Assembly: GCF_001514065.1 (NCBI RefSeq)
Contig: NZ_KQ948424.1
Coordinates: forward strand, 469,568-533,567
Source of the DNA: Streptomyces antibioticus
Lineage (GTDB): Bacteria; Actinomycetota; Actinomycetes; Streptomycetales; Streptomycetaceae
Length of the DNA stretch: 64,000 nucleotides
Reading direction: 5' to 3'
A program made the position numbers and the translations under genes. The notes under the pieces were generated by a model. That model worked only from the letters and a program-made list of their open reading frames with translations. It was not told where the DNA came from and made no database searches. Shown here in pieces: positions 29,287-37,152 of the stretch. Numbering within the stretch: position 1 is the stretch's first letter; the number at the start of each line of letters is the position of its first letter.

Positions 29287-30536
29287 GCGCCGAGCGGAAG
29301 CGCTTCAGCCTGCGCATCCGGATCCAGATCGCTCTGATCACCGCCGCGACCGCGGCAACGCTTGCGGCCACCTGGCAGTTCAGCCAGGCGGGCGGCTCCT
29401 ACCAGGGCGCCGTACGGCAGGAGATCAAACGCCAGGCCGGGGTGCAGGAGGACGTACGGCAGGTCTACGGTGTCGACGCGCCGCAGGCGTTCCACGTGGC
29501 CGCGGCCCAGGCCGAGGCCGACGCACTGGTCCCGCTCAAGAACGACGGGCAGGTGGCAGCCGCCGAGTACACCATCGCCTCGCAGACCGCGTTCGTGCTG
29601 CGGAACTCGACGGGCGGCCTCACCGAGGCCTACTTCCGGGCCGGTCTCGGCTATGACATCCCACGCCGCCTGGCCGACGTCCAGGCCGCGTCGCCCGGCG
29701 TCTACGCCCTGGACCCTGAGGAGCAACTGCGGTCCGGGGACCGCTGGGCGGCCTGGGCGCTGGGCTCGGTCGCGGTCGCCGGCTTGGCCGTGCTCGCCGT
29801 ACTGATCACCGCGAACGTCCTGCGTCCCGTGGCGTGGCGCCACCCTCCCGCCCCTTCCGCGCCCCGCGTGCTCAGGAAACTGGAGTTGATCCCGCAGCCG
29901 GCGACGGCGCCGCCCGGTACCCGACTCGCCGTACAGCTTCACCTTCTGGTCATCGCCCTGTTGCTCCTGCTGCCGCTCGGGCAGGCGTACGCCGCCGGCG
30001 TCGAGCAGCGGGCGCAGGCCGAGGCAGCGCGGCGGGCCGTGCAGGTCCGGACGGACATCGCGGTGAGCGGGCAGCGCCACGCCTTTCTGGCCCTCGGTCT
30101 ACAGGCCTCCCTCCGCACCCACGTGCGGGCGATCTCTCGCGAGCTCGCGGCTGTCGACGCGGCAGACCCGGGTGTCGCCCGCCAGGAGTCACAGGTGGCG
30201 GCCGTCGAGAGCGCCGTCGCGAACACAGTGCGGGATCTGGCCGTGTACATGGCCCGGCCGCCCGCCCCCGCCGACGCGGTCGACCCGGCGACCGCGAGCG
30301 CGCTGCGGTCCGATCCCGCGAACCAGCCGAAGCTCGTAGCCGATCAGAACCACCAGGTGGACCTCGCCCAGCGCAGCGGCAACCGGGCCCTGCTTCTCGC
30401 GGTGGCCACTGCCTTCGCCGTCGTCGCCGAAGTGCTCGCCGCGTCCGCGCTGGTGGCCGAGCGGCGCAAGTGGGTGCTGTGGCCGGCGGCGGCGCTGGGT
30501 GTGTCCCTGCTCGTCACCGGGGTCGCGGTGCTGTGA
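29283..30536 (+). CDS. Polytopic membrane protein, coupled to the lipoprotein gene
   Basis: 417 residues. Hydrophobic segments near 12-30, 155-180, 218-240, 360-385 and 398-417, with two large Ala/Gln/Glu-rich extracytoplasmic helical domains (about 32-150 and 240-355) that look like paired sensor or coiled-coil regions (for example QRAQAEAARRAVQVRTDI). No kinase, HAMP or catalytic motif was found. Start GTG overlaps the preceding TGA. Together the pair forms a two-gene surface unit of unknown role next to the Shedu gene. Confidence 0.7.
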   Translation: MSAERKRFSLRIRIQIALITAATAATLAATWQFSQAGGSYQGAVRQEIKRQAGVQEDVRQVYGVDAPQAFHVAAAQAEADALVPLKNDGQVAAAEYTIASQTAFVLRNSTGGLTEAYFRAGLGYDIPRRLADVQAASPGVYALDPEEQLRSGDRWAAWALGSVAVAGLAVLAVLITANVLRPVAWRHPPAPSAPRVLRKLELIPQPATAPPGTRLAVQLHLLVIALLLLLPLGQAYAAGVEQRAQAEAARRAVQVRTDIAVSGQRHAFLALGLQASLRTHVRAISRELAAVDAADPGVARQESQVAAVESAVANTVRDLAVYMARPPAPADAVDPATASALRSDPANQPKLVADQNHQVDLAQRSGNRALLLAVATAFAVVAEVLAASALVAERRKWVLWPAAALGVSLLVTGVAVL

Positions 30537-30540
30537 CCGG

Positions 30541-30630
30541 TCAGTCCTGGTGGACGCCGTCCGGAAGCCGGTACGTGTACGAACCGTCGGCGAGCGAGCA
30601 GGTCTCGTAGGTGCCGATCCCGACGTTGTA
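30541..30630 (-). pseudogene. Possible 3' remnant of a minus-strand gene
   Basis: Read leftwards, this stretch gives YNVGIGTYETCSLADG followed by SYTYRLPDGVHQD and a TGA stop, a plausible protein C-terminus with natural composition. No start or N-terminal part is present: the frame decays into Arg-rich sequence from about 30631 and runs into the Shedu promoter. It may be a gene fragment left by the event that brought in the Shedu gene. The reading is tentative. Confidence 0.3.
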
Positions 30631-30646
30631 CCCCCGTCGGCCCCCT

Positions 30647-30703
30647 CGTCTGTCGAGCCCTCGGTGAGACCGTCTGTCGAACGTTGAAGCGGCCCCAGAT
30701 AAT
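30647..30703 (+). promoter_or_regulatory. Putative promoter and direct repeats of the Shedu gene
   Basis: GATAAT at 30698-30703 resembles a -10 element; the region 17 bases upstream is TGTCGA (30675-30680), part of the second copy of a 10-base direct repeat CGTCTGTCGA (30647-30656 and 30671-30680). Transcription from this -10 would begin at about 30710-30711, exactly at the GTG start, so the mRNA would be leaderless. The repeats could be an operator. All inferred from spacing. Confidence 0.4.
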
Positions 30704-30710
30704 CGCGTCC

Positions 30711-31916
30711 GTGGATGTGAGATCTGACTTCGCGCTCAGGCTGCAACTGGATCATGTGGCCGAGCAAGCCGGCGACCCCAAGGTCAAGGACGCCCTGGAA
30801 GCGGTCGTCCGGCACATGAACAGCGGCAGAAGCCCCTACCGGGGTGGCAGCACGCTCGTCGCGCTGTTGAAGGAAGTGCGTTCCACCGCGGCCGCGTTGG
30901 ACGAATGGCAGGTCGTGCGCCTCGTGCAGGACTCCCTGGACTACGCCGAAGGACGCATCCTCCGACCGGACTTCGAAGAGCGGTACCGGCTCTTCCAACG
31001 GTCGGCGGAACCCCTCAGCTCGCATCAGGACTACCTGGCCCGAACCCTCTCCGCGACGCTCGCCTTCTTCATGCAGCTCGGCGACGCATACCTGGCCCAG
31101 CATCCCGACGCGGGCGCGACCGAAGTGCTCACCCATGTGAAGGGCGTTGCACAGGACGCGCGTTACATGCAGCAGTCGCAGGAACGGACGGGTCGTTATC
31201 GCATCCTGCGGGGCAGCGCCGAGGTGGCGGCCTGGCTCGAACAGGTCTTCCAGGAACGGCTGGACGTGGAGGACCCGGAAGCCACCGCTCGCCGCATCGT
31301 GATGTCGCCGGAGTCCCTCGCGGTTCTGGCGGCGGACCGGGACGGGCAACTCCTGCTGCGCGCCGCGGAGGTCCAGCGGCGTCGGCGGGGTCTCAAGGCC
31401 CTGCGTGGGGCGGTGGAGGACCCGGAAGCGAGTGAGAGAGATCTGCAGCGTGCGCTGGACGGCCAACACTGGATCTTCGGCGGGCAGTTCGTGAGCCAGG
31501 CGGTCCAGCGGAGGCTGGTGCCGGGCGATGAGGTCGACATCCCTCTGATACGTGGGGACGGCGCGCTGCACATCGTCGAGCTGAAGCGCTCGATGAGCCT
31601 CAAGGGCTCCCTCGTCAAACGACACCGCGGGTGTTGGGTGCCGACCGCCGAGGTCCACGACGCGGTGAGCCAAGCGGTGAACTACCTTGTCGGCCTGGAC
31701 GAACACCGGCAGCGCATCAGAGACGAACTCGGCATCGAGACGCGCCGGGCGAGCGCGCTGGTCCTGATCGGACACCCTTCCGTGCAACCGGACGTGGCCG
31801 AGGAACACATCAACGAGGCCCTGCGCACCCTCAACACCCACATGAGTCGCGTCGAGGCCGTGACGTACAAGGAATTGGTGGACAACGCGGAACGGGCGCT
31901 GGGAGGTTGGCGGTGA
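30711..31916 (+). CDS. sduA: Shedu anti-phage nuclease SduA (DUF4263)
   Basis: 401 residues. The C-terminal half (about 235-390) carries the Shedu PD-(D/E)xK signature: HWIFGGQF (about 253), then Asp276 in DEVDIPL, Glu290-x-Lys292 in HIVELKRS and a downstream Gln-rich helix (SQAVNYLVGL). Shedu is a single-gene bacterial defence system with nickase/endonuclease activity. The N-terminal about 230 helical residues match no domain I recognise and probably sense infection or regulate the nuclease, as N-termini of this family vary. Start is uncertain: TTG 30684 in the same frame is possible, but GTG 30711 fits a leaderless transcript. A small gene follows after three bases. Confidence 0.82.
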   Translation: MDVRSDFALRLQLDHVAEQAGDPKVKDALEAVVRHMNSGRSPYRGGSTLVALLKEVRSTAAALDEWQVVRLVQDSLDYAEGRILRPDFEERYRLFQRSAEPLSSHQDYLARTLSATLAFFMQLGDAYLAQHPDAGATEVLTHVKGVAQDARYMQQSQERTGRYRILRGSAEVAAWLEQVFQERLDVEDPEATARRIVMSPESLAVLAADRDGQLLLRAAEVQRRRRGLKALRGAVEDPEASERDLQRALDGQHWIFGGQFVSQAVQRRLVPGDEVDIPLIRGDGALHIVELKRSMSLKGSLVKRHRGCWVPTAEVHDAVSQAVNYLVGLDEHRQRIRDELGIETRRASALVLIGHPSVQPDVAEEHINEALRTLNTHMSRVEAVTYKELVDNAERALGGWR

Positions 31917-31919
31917 GGG

Positions 31920-32258
31920 ATGGCTGAGGGACTGTCGTCCGGTGCCGCGGCAACGCTACGGACACTGTTGTCCGGATCGGATCCGGTGAGCAGGGCGTTG
32001 CTGGCTCAGGTTCCCCATGTACGGGTGGTGGGACGGTGCGGCTGTGGTTGCGTGACGGTCGATCTGGAGGTGGACCGTACGGCGGTGGAACCCGCGCCGG
32101 TGCACGACAACCCGGTCGTGGCAGCCGCGTACACCCACCCGGGCTCGGCCGGGCTCCTTGTCTTCACCGAGAACGGCTATCTCTCGCTCCTGGAGATCTA
32201 CTCGGTTTCCGACGAACCGATCAGCGCCTGGCCGGACCCTCGCTTCATCGAGCGGTGA
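31920..32258 (+). CDS. Small protein tightly linked to Shedu, unknown function
   Basis: 112 residues, three bases after the sduA stop, so co-transcribed. Cytoplasmic by composition. The notable features are VVGRCGCGCVTVDLEV (three closely spaced cysteines, a possible metal site) and a C-terminal GLLVFTENGYLSLLEIYSV pattern seen in several small actinobacterial proteins. I do not recognise a named family. It could be a Shedu partner or immunity-like factor, or a chance passenger. Confidence 0.7.
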   Translation: MAEGLSSGAAATLRTLLSGSDPVSRALLAQVPHVRVVGRCGCGCVTVDLEVDRTAVEPAPVHDNPVVAAAYTHPGSAGLLVFTENGYLSLLEIYSVSDEPISAWPDPRFIER

Positions 32259-32275
32259 GCCTTACCCGCCAGTTC

Positions 32276-32890
32276 ATGGATCATGGCGGCGTGGATGCTC
32301 TCACCCCCTACCAACAGTCTCTGCGCGACCGGCTCCTCGCCGCCCCCGTGCTGCCCGCGCCCGCACCCTGGCAGCCCGTCTTCCCCCCTCGCCACGCCTC
32401 CTGCGCACCGGTCGGCGGGCTGCTCGGCATCGGGTTCGCGACGCATCCCGACAGTGGGAACGACCTGGTCATGGTCGTCTCGCAGGACGGGCACGGGCTC
32501 TTCGACGCCGTCAGCGGGGAGAAGATCGCCCGGGACCGGGATCCCGACGACGAGGACTGCACCCCGGACGGGACCGACGACCTGGCCTGCCCGGGGCTCG
32601 GTCCGGTCGCCGGTGCCAGGGTGCACATCGCCGGGATCTACGGCGGTGGACTGCACATGACGGCCGCCGGCGGATGGGGACTTGAGGTCGTGTACCCCGC
32701 CTGGCCCCACGAGCGGGTCCTGCTCACCCACGGCAGCGGCATGCCGCACCGGGAACCGCACGGCGACGGATGGTGGCACATCTTCCACTCTCACTACAGC
32801 GAGCTACGGGCCGTCGGCTTCTCCCCCTCCGGCCGCACCCTCGCCGTCGCCACGAGCAGCGACCTCACCCTCTGGACCCGCACCCACTGA
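32276..32890 (+). CDS. Hypothetical protein with propeller-like repeats
   Basis: 204 residues from ATG 32276 (GTG 32291 also possible). Soluble; contains several beta-hairpin blocks such as VVSQDGHGLFDAVSGEKIA and the WD40-like ending VGFSPSGRTLAVATSSDLTLW, suggesting a partial beta-propeller or SMI1/KNR4-adjacent type protein. No catalytic motif. Spaced 17 bases from the previous gene in the same direction, in the accessory island. Function unknown. Confidence 0.65.
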   Translation: MDHGGVDALTPYQQSLRDRLLAAPVLPAPAPWQPVFPPRHASCAPVGGLLGIGFATHPDSGNDLVMVVSQDGHGLFDAVSGEKIARDRDPDDEDCTPDGTDDLACPGLGPVAGARVHIAGIYGGGLHMTAAGGWGLEVVYPAWPHERVLLTHGSGMPHREPHGDGWWHIFHSHYSELRAVGFSPSGRTLAVATSSDLTLWTRTH

Positions 32891-32952
32891 AGGCACCGGG
32901 CGGCGGAAAAACAGATGGCCTTCCCCCGGCTGCCGACCCCACCCTGTACGGC

Positions 32953-33546
32953 ATGGAAGTACCCCAACACCAGATCCGCGCCGTCCACACCCCGTCCACG
33001 GTCACCGTCTACCAGGCCTACTCCCCGGCGATCGGCCTCCCCGCCGCCCGCGACGGACGTTTCCCCGCCGCCTGGAAGCGCGACCGTATGACCTGGATCA
33101 AGCCCAGCTTCCTGTGGATGATGTACCGCTGTGGATGGGGCGCCAAGGAAGGCCAGGAGACCGTCCTGGCCGTGGAGATCACCCGCGACGGCTTCGAGTG
33201 GGCCCTGCGGAACTCGTGCCTGTCGAGCTACGTCCGCGAGGTGCACCCCGACCGGGCCACCTGGCAACGGCAGTTGAAGCGCTCCCCGGCCCGTGTGCAG
33301 TGGGATCCCGAACGGGACCTGCGGCTACGGCCCCTGCCGTACCGCTCCCTGCAACTCGGCCTGTCCGGCGATGCGGCCCGACGCTACGCCGACGAGTGGA
33401 CGGTGGCCATCAGCGATGTGACACCGCTCGCCCATGAGATCCACGCGCTGGTCAAGGACGGCGATCTCGACTCCGCGGCGCGGCTGCTGCCGCCCGAGCG
33501 CCCCTTTCCCACCCCGGAACCGCCGTTCCCCAGCCCGGAGCGGTGA
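32953..33546 (+). CDS. DUF4291 domain protein
   Basis: 197 residues. The characteristic blocks QIRAVHTPSTVTVYQAYSPAI, FPAAWKRDRMTWIKPSFLWMMYR and ITRDGFEWAL identify the DUF4291 family. The family is widespread, soluble and without experimentally assigned function. The start is ATG 32953; the frame is open upstream but overlaps the previous gene. The C-terminal 15 residues are proline repeats (PFPTPEPPFPSP). Convergent with the next gene. Confidence 0.85.
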   Translation: MEVPQHQIRAVHTPSTVTVYQAYSPAIGLPAARDGRFPAAWKRDRMTWIKPSFLWMMYRCGWGAKEGQETVLAVEITRDGFEWALRNSCLSSYVREVHPDRATWQRQLKRSPARVQWDPERDLRLRPLPYRSLQLGLSGDAARRYADEWTVAISDVTPLAHEIHALVKDGDLDSAARLLPPERPFPTPEPPFPSPER

Positions 33547-33619
33547 CCCGTCCCGGCCCTGAGTAATCACGGGGCCACCGGGAAGGGCGCTCGACCGTCG
33601 ACCCCGAGCCGCCCCACCG

Positions 33620-34384
33620 TCAAACCCGCCCCGCCAAGAACTCCCCCCACGTCCGCTTGCCCTTCTCCGCTCCCTCCAGCGTGAGGTTCGCCCCCGCCCG
33701 ATACGCCTTCCCGGCCTTCCCCGGAATCCGGACCGGCACCCTCAACCGACCGCGCCCACCCCGGAGTTCGAGATAGGGCCGGGCCAGCTCGGCGATGTCG
33801 TACACCTCCGGCCCGGCCATGTCCGGGACCAGCCTCGCCGGCTCCCCCAGCGTCAACTCGACCAGTCTCGACGCCACTTCCGCCGAGTCGACCGGCTGGA
33901 GGCGCAGGCCGCCCGGTACCGGCAGGACCGGGAGCTTCGTCATCTTCTCGATCATCGTCAGGGTCAGGTCGTGGAACTGGGCCGCCCGCAGGGTCGTCCA
34001 GGGGATGCCCGAGTCGGCGATCGCGCGCTCCGAGTCCAGCTTGGTGCGCAGCCAGGCCAGCGGGACACGGTCCGCGCCGATGACCGAGATGTAGACGAGG
34101 TGGCGGACTCCGGCCGCCCGAGCCGCCCGTACCAGCGTGCGGGTCGCCTCGTCGTCGCCCTTGGGACCGCCGGCGAGGTGGAGGACCGTGTCGACCCCGG
34201 CCAGTGCCGCGTCGATGCCCTCGCCCGTCATCAGGTCGCCGGTGACGTACTCGATGCCGTCCGCGCCCTGGCGCCCTCGGCGGGTCAGGACCCGTACCGG
34301 GCGCCCAGCCGCCCGCAGCAGCGGTACCGCGTGGCCGCCCAGGGTGCCCGTGCCGCCGGTGACCAGGATGGGGGTCGTCGTCAT
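33620..34384 (-). CDS. NAD(P)H-binding atypical SDR (NmrA/NDUFA9-like)
   Basis: 254 residues. Rossmann motif TGGTGTLGGH at residues 9-18, LHLAGG, and YISVIGADRVPLAWLRTKLDSE in the catalytic region without the classical Tyr-x3-Lys of SDRs, as in atypical NAD(P)-binding proteins. The substrate is not predictable. ATG 34384 is preceded by GGAG at seven bases. Minus strand, downstream of the VOC gene, but a strong hairpin between them argues for separate transcription. Confidence 0.88.
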   Translation of the reverse strand: MTTTPILVTGGTGTLGGHAVPLLRAAGRPVRVLTRRGRQGADGIEYVTGDLMTGEGIDAALAGVDTVLHLAGGPKGDDEATRTLVRAARAAGVRHLVYISVIGADRVPLAWLRTKLDSERAIADSGIPWTTLRAAQFHDLTLTMIEKMTKLPVLPVPGGLRLQPVDSAEVASRLVELTLGEPARLVPDMAGPEVYDIAELARPYLELRGGRGRLRVPVRIPGKAGKAYRAGANLTLEGAEKGKRTWGEFLAGRV

Positions 34385-34464
34385 GACTACTCCAGTTTCG
34401 TTAGCCGTGGAAGCCGTAGAACTGCCTTCGCGGACATGACGCGAGGGACTGGAGCGATGTGACA

Positions 34465-34499
34465 GCCGGGGCGGATTCTGTTGCGAAATCCGCCCCGGC
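34465..34499 (-). terminator. Hairpin terminator behind the VOC gene
   Basis: Perfect 13-bp stem GCCGGGGCGGATT / AATCCGCCCCGGC with a 9-base loop, 13 bases beyond the stop of the minus-strand VOC gene. The T-tract is poor, as is common in Streptomyces. Confidence 0.7.
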
Positions 34500-34511
34500 A
34501 TTCTTCAGATG

Positions 34512-34895
34512 TCAGCCGCCACTGCCGTAGGGCCTGGTCAGGATCTCCAGGTTGTGGCCGTTCGGGTCGTCGAAGTACGTACCGCGGCCGCCGTCGTTGT
34601 GGTTGATCTCGCCCCGCTGTCGGTGGAACGGGTCCGCCCAGTACGCCAGACCCCGCTTCTCGATACGGCCGAAGATCGTGTCGAAGTCGTCCTCCGACAC
34701 CAGGAACGCGTAGTGCTGCGGCTTGATGTCCCCGGACGCCTCCATGAAGTCCAGGGTCACTCCGTTGGGAATCTCGACGGGGATGAAGGGGCCGTACTGC
34801 GGGCCCACGTCCAGTCCCAGGATGTCGGCGAGGAACCGGGCCGACGCCTGCTTGTCGTGTGCGGCGACGATGGTGTGGTTCAGCTGAACGGTCAT
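34512..34895 (-). CDS. VOC-family (glyoxalase/dioxygenase fold) protein
   Basis: 127 residues forming one pair of beta-alpha-beta3 modules (MTVQLNHTIVAAHDKQASARFLADILGL and the second half ending TYFDDPNGHNLEILTRPY). His7 and Glu120-type metal ligands are at the expected places. Members include glyoxalases, resistance proteins and dioxygenases; the substrate cannot be called. A GAGGAGG Shine-Dalgarno precedes ATG 34895. Confidence 0.88.
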   Translation of the reverse strand: MTVQLNHTIVAAHDKQASARFLADILGLDVGPQYGPFIPVEIPNGVTLDFMEASGDIKPQHYAFLVSEDDFDTIFGRIEKRGLAYWADPFHRQRGEINHNDGGRGTYFDDPNGHNLEILTRPYGSGG

Positions 34896-34953
34896 CGTGT
34901 TGGCCTCCTCGGTCCGACCCTACTCTCGCCGGTCGCCGGACCCGCTGGGGCCG

Positions 34954-34977
34954 GTGGGCCGGGACACCCCGGCCCAC
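34954..34977 (-). terminator. Hairpin terminator behind the alcohol dehydrogenase
   Basis: Perfect 10-bp stem GTGGGCCGGG / CCCGGCCCAC with an ACAC loop between the stop of the minus-strand dehydrogenase and the VOC gene. No T-run, so efficiency is uncertain. Confidence 0.6.
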
Positions 34978-34993
34978 ACCGTCGCCTGAGGTG

Positions 34994-36034
34994 TCAGATC
35001 GTCGCCGCGTCGATCACGAACCGGTACCGGACGTCGCTCGCCAGCACCCGCTCGTACGCCTCGTTGATCTCCGAGGCGCTGATCAGCTCGATCTCGGCGC
35101 CGAAACCGTGCTCCGCGCAGAAGTCCAGCATCTCCTGGGTCTCCTGGATGCCGCCGATACCGGAACCGGCGAGGGTCTTGCGGCCGCCGATCACCGAGAA
35201 GAGGTTGAGCTTGACCGGCTCCTCGGGGGCGCCGACGTTCACGAAGGCGCCGTCCGTCCTCAGCAGGGACAGATAGGCGTCGAGGTTCAGCGGGGCCGAG
35301 ACCGTCGACAGGATCAGGTCGAAGGTGCCCGCCAGTTCCTTGAAGGTCGCCTCGTCGCTGGTGGCGTAGTAGTGGTCGGCGCCCAGCTTCAGACCGTCGT
35401 CCTTCTTGCGCAGGGACTGGGAGAGGACGGTCACCTCGGCGCCCAGCGCGTGCGCGATCTTGACGCCCATGTGGCCGAGGCCGCCCATGCCGAGGATCGC
35501 GACCTTCTTGCCGGGGCCGGCGTTCCAGTGCTTGAGCGGGGAGTACGTGGTGATCCCGGCGCACAGGAGCGGGGCGGCCTCGTCGAGGGAGAGGCCGTCC
35601 GGGATGCGGACGACGAAGTTCTCGTCGACGACGACCTTCTCCGAGTAGCCGCCGTAGGTGGGCTCGCCGTCCTTGCCGACGCCGTTGTACGTGGGGACAC
35701 TGCCGCCGGTGCAGTACTGCTCCAGGCCGGCCTTGCAGTTGTCGCACTCCCGGCAGGAGTCGACGAGGCAGCCGACGCCCACCCGGTCGCCGACGGTGTA
35801 CTTGGTGACGCCGGGGCCGACCTCGGAGACGACGCCCGCGATCTCGTGACCGGGGACCATCGGGAAGATCGCCTCGCCCCAGCCCTCGCGGGCCTGATGG
35901 ATGTCGGAGTGGCAGATGCCGGCGAACTTGATGTCGATCAGGACGTCGAACTCGCCGACCGGGCGTCGCTCGATGGTGGTCCGCTCCAGCGGGGCCTTCG
36001 CGGCGGGGGCGGCGTACGCGGCAACGGTGGTCAT
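34994..36034 (-). CDS. Zinc-dependent NAD(P)(H) alcohol dehydrogenase (MDR, CAD/YahK-like)
   Basis: 346 residues. Catalytic zinc ligands in CHSDIHQ (Cys38) and GHEIAGVV (His/Glu 62-63), structural zinc site [15 protein letters not shown] (about 95-109), and nucleotide-binding [11 protein letters not shown] (about 176-186). It resembles broad-specificity NADP-dependent aldehyde/cinnamyl-alcohol reductases. Divergent from the XRE regulator at 36205, which may control it. Confidence 0.95.
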   Translation of the reverse strand: MTTVAAYAAPAAKAPLERTTIERRPVGEFDVLIDIKFAGICHSDIHQAREGWGEAIFPMVPGHEIAGVVSEVGPGVTKYTVGDRVGVGCLVDSCRECDNCKAGLEQYCTGGSVPTYNGVGKDGEPTYGGYSEKVVVDENFVVRIPDGLSLDEAAPLLCAGITTYSPLKHWNAGPGKKVAILGMGGLGHMGVKIAHALGAEVTVLSQSLRKKDDGLKLGADHYYATSDEATFKELAGTFDLILSTVSAPLNLDAYLSLLRTDGAFVNVGAPEEPVKLNLFSVIGGRKTLAGSGIGGIQETQEMLDFCAEHGFGAEIELISASEINEAYERVLASDVRYRFVIDAATI

Positions 36035-36204
36035 GCGGGGGTCTCCTCAAGAGCGGGGTCGCACCCGGCTGCCTTCCGGCCGGGCACGATGTCCAGCGTG
36101 CCCGGGCGATCGCCGTCCACCCAGGTCACAGCTTTGCGTACGTTCGCTGGTCCTACCACTGACGGGGACAGGATGGGGGACGTACGACCGTGAATACTTG
36201 ACGT

Positions 36205-37143
36205 ATGGACGAGAGCGCCGAGAGGGCGAGGGAACAGGGCGGAGCCGGTGGCACGCTGGACCGGCGGGCCGAGCTCAGCGAGTTCCTGCGCACCCGGCGG
36301 GCCCGGCTGAAGCCGGAGGACGTGGGGCTGCCGGACTTCGGGCGGCACCGGCGGGTGCCGGGGCTGCGGCGCGAGGAGCTGGCGCAGCTGGCGGGCGTCT
36401 CGGTGGCGTACTACACCCGCCTTGAGCAGGGCAACGGGCGGAACGTGTCGGCGGAGGTCCTCGACGCCATCGCCCGCGCGCTGCGGCTGAGCGACGCCGA
36501 GCACGCGCACCTCACCCATCTCGCGAAGCCGAAGCAGCAGAAGAAGAAGCAGACGGCGCGTGCGGAGCAGGTGCGCGGGGCGCTGGGGCAGCTGCTGGAC
36601 GCGATGGACGGCGTCCCGGCGTACATCACCGGCCGGCGCTCCGACATCCTCGTCTGGAACCGGATGGCCGCCGCCGTCTTCGGCGACTGGTCGGAGCTGC
36701 CGCCGCAGGAGCGGAACTGGGCGCGGCTGGTGTTCCTGCGGCCCGAGTACCGCGACCTGTTCATGGAGTGGGACCAGAAGGCGTACGACATGGTCAGCTT
36801 CCTGCGCATGGACGCGGGCTGCCACCCCGACGACCCGCGCCTCGCCGCTCTCGTCGGTGAACTCTCCGTCAAGAGCGAGGACTTCAGGCGGCTGTGGGCC
36901 ACCCACGACGTCAAGGAGAAGAGTTACGGCGTCAAGCACCTGATGCACCCGCTCGTCGGCGAACTCACCCTGAACTTCGAGTCGTTCCACCTGGCGGACG
37001 GCACGGACCAGGCCCTGATCACCTACTCCGCCGAGCCGGGCTCCCCGTCCGCCGAGGCCCTGCGCCTGCTGGCGAGCTGGGGCACGGACGCGACGCGGGT
37101 GGGCCAGGACTCGGCGGCACCCCAGCCCCGCCCCCGGACCTGA
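36205..37143 (+). CDS. XRE-family regulator with MmyB-like ligand-binding domain
   Basis: 312 residues. The HTH is at about 47-95 (RREELAQLAGVSVAYYTRLEQGNGRNVSAEVLDAIARAL), followed by the MmyB-like domain (about 120-300: VPAYITGRRSDILVWNRMAAAVFGDW ... YGVKHLMHPLVGELTL) thought to bind small ligands such as fatty acids. In Streptomyces such genes typically sit divergently beside an oxidoreductase that they regulate; here the alcohol dehydrogenase is the obvious partner. Confidence 0.93.
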   Translation: MDESAERAREQGGAGGTLDRRAELSEFLRTRRARLKPEDVGLPDFGRHRRVPGLRREELAQLAGVSVAYYTRLEQGNGRNVSAEVLDAIARALRLSDAEHAHLTHLAKPKQQKKKQTARAEQVRGALGQLLDAMDGVPAYITGRRSDILVWNRMAAAVFGDWSELPPQERNWARLVFLRPEYRDLFMEWDQKAYDMVSFLRMDAGCHPDDPRLAALVGELSVKSEDFRRLWATHDVKEKSYGVKHLMHPLVGELTLNFESFHLADGTDQALITYSAEPGSPSAEALRLLASWGTDATRVGQDSAAPQPRPRT

Positions 37144-37152
37144 CCCTGCGCG

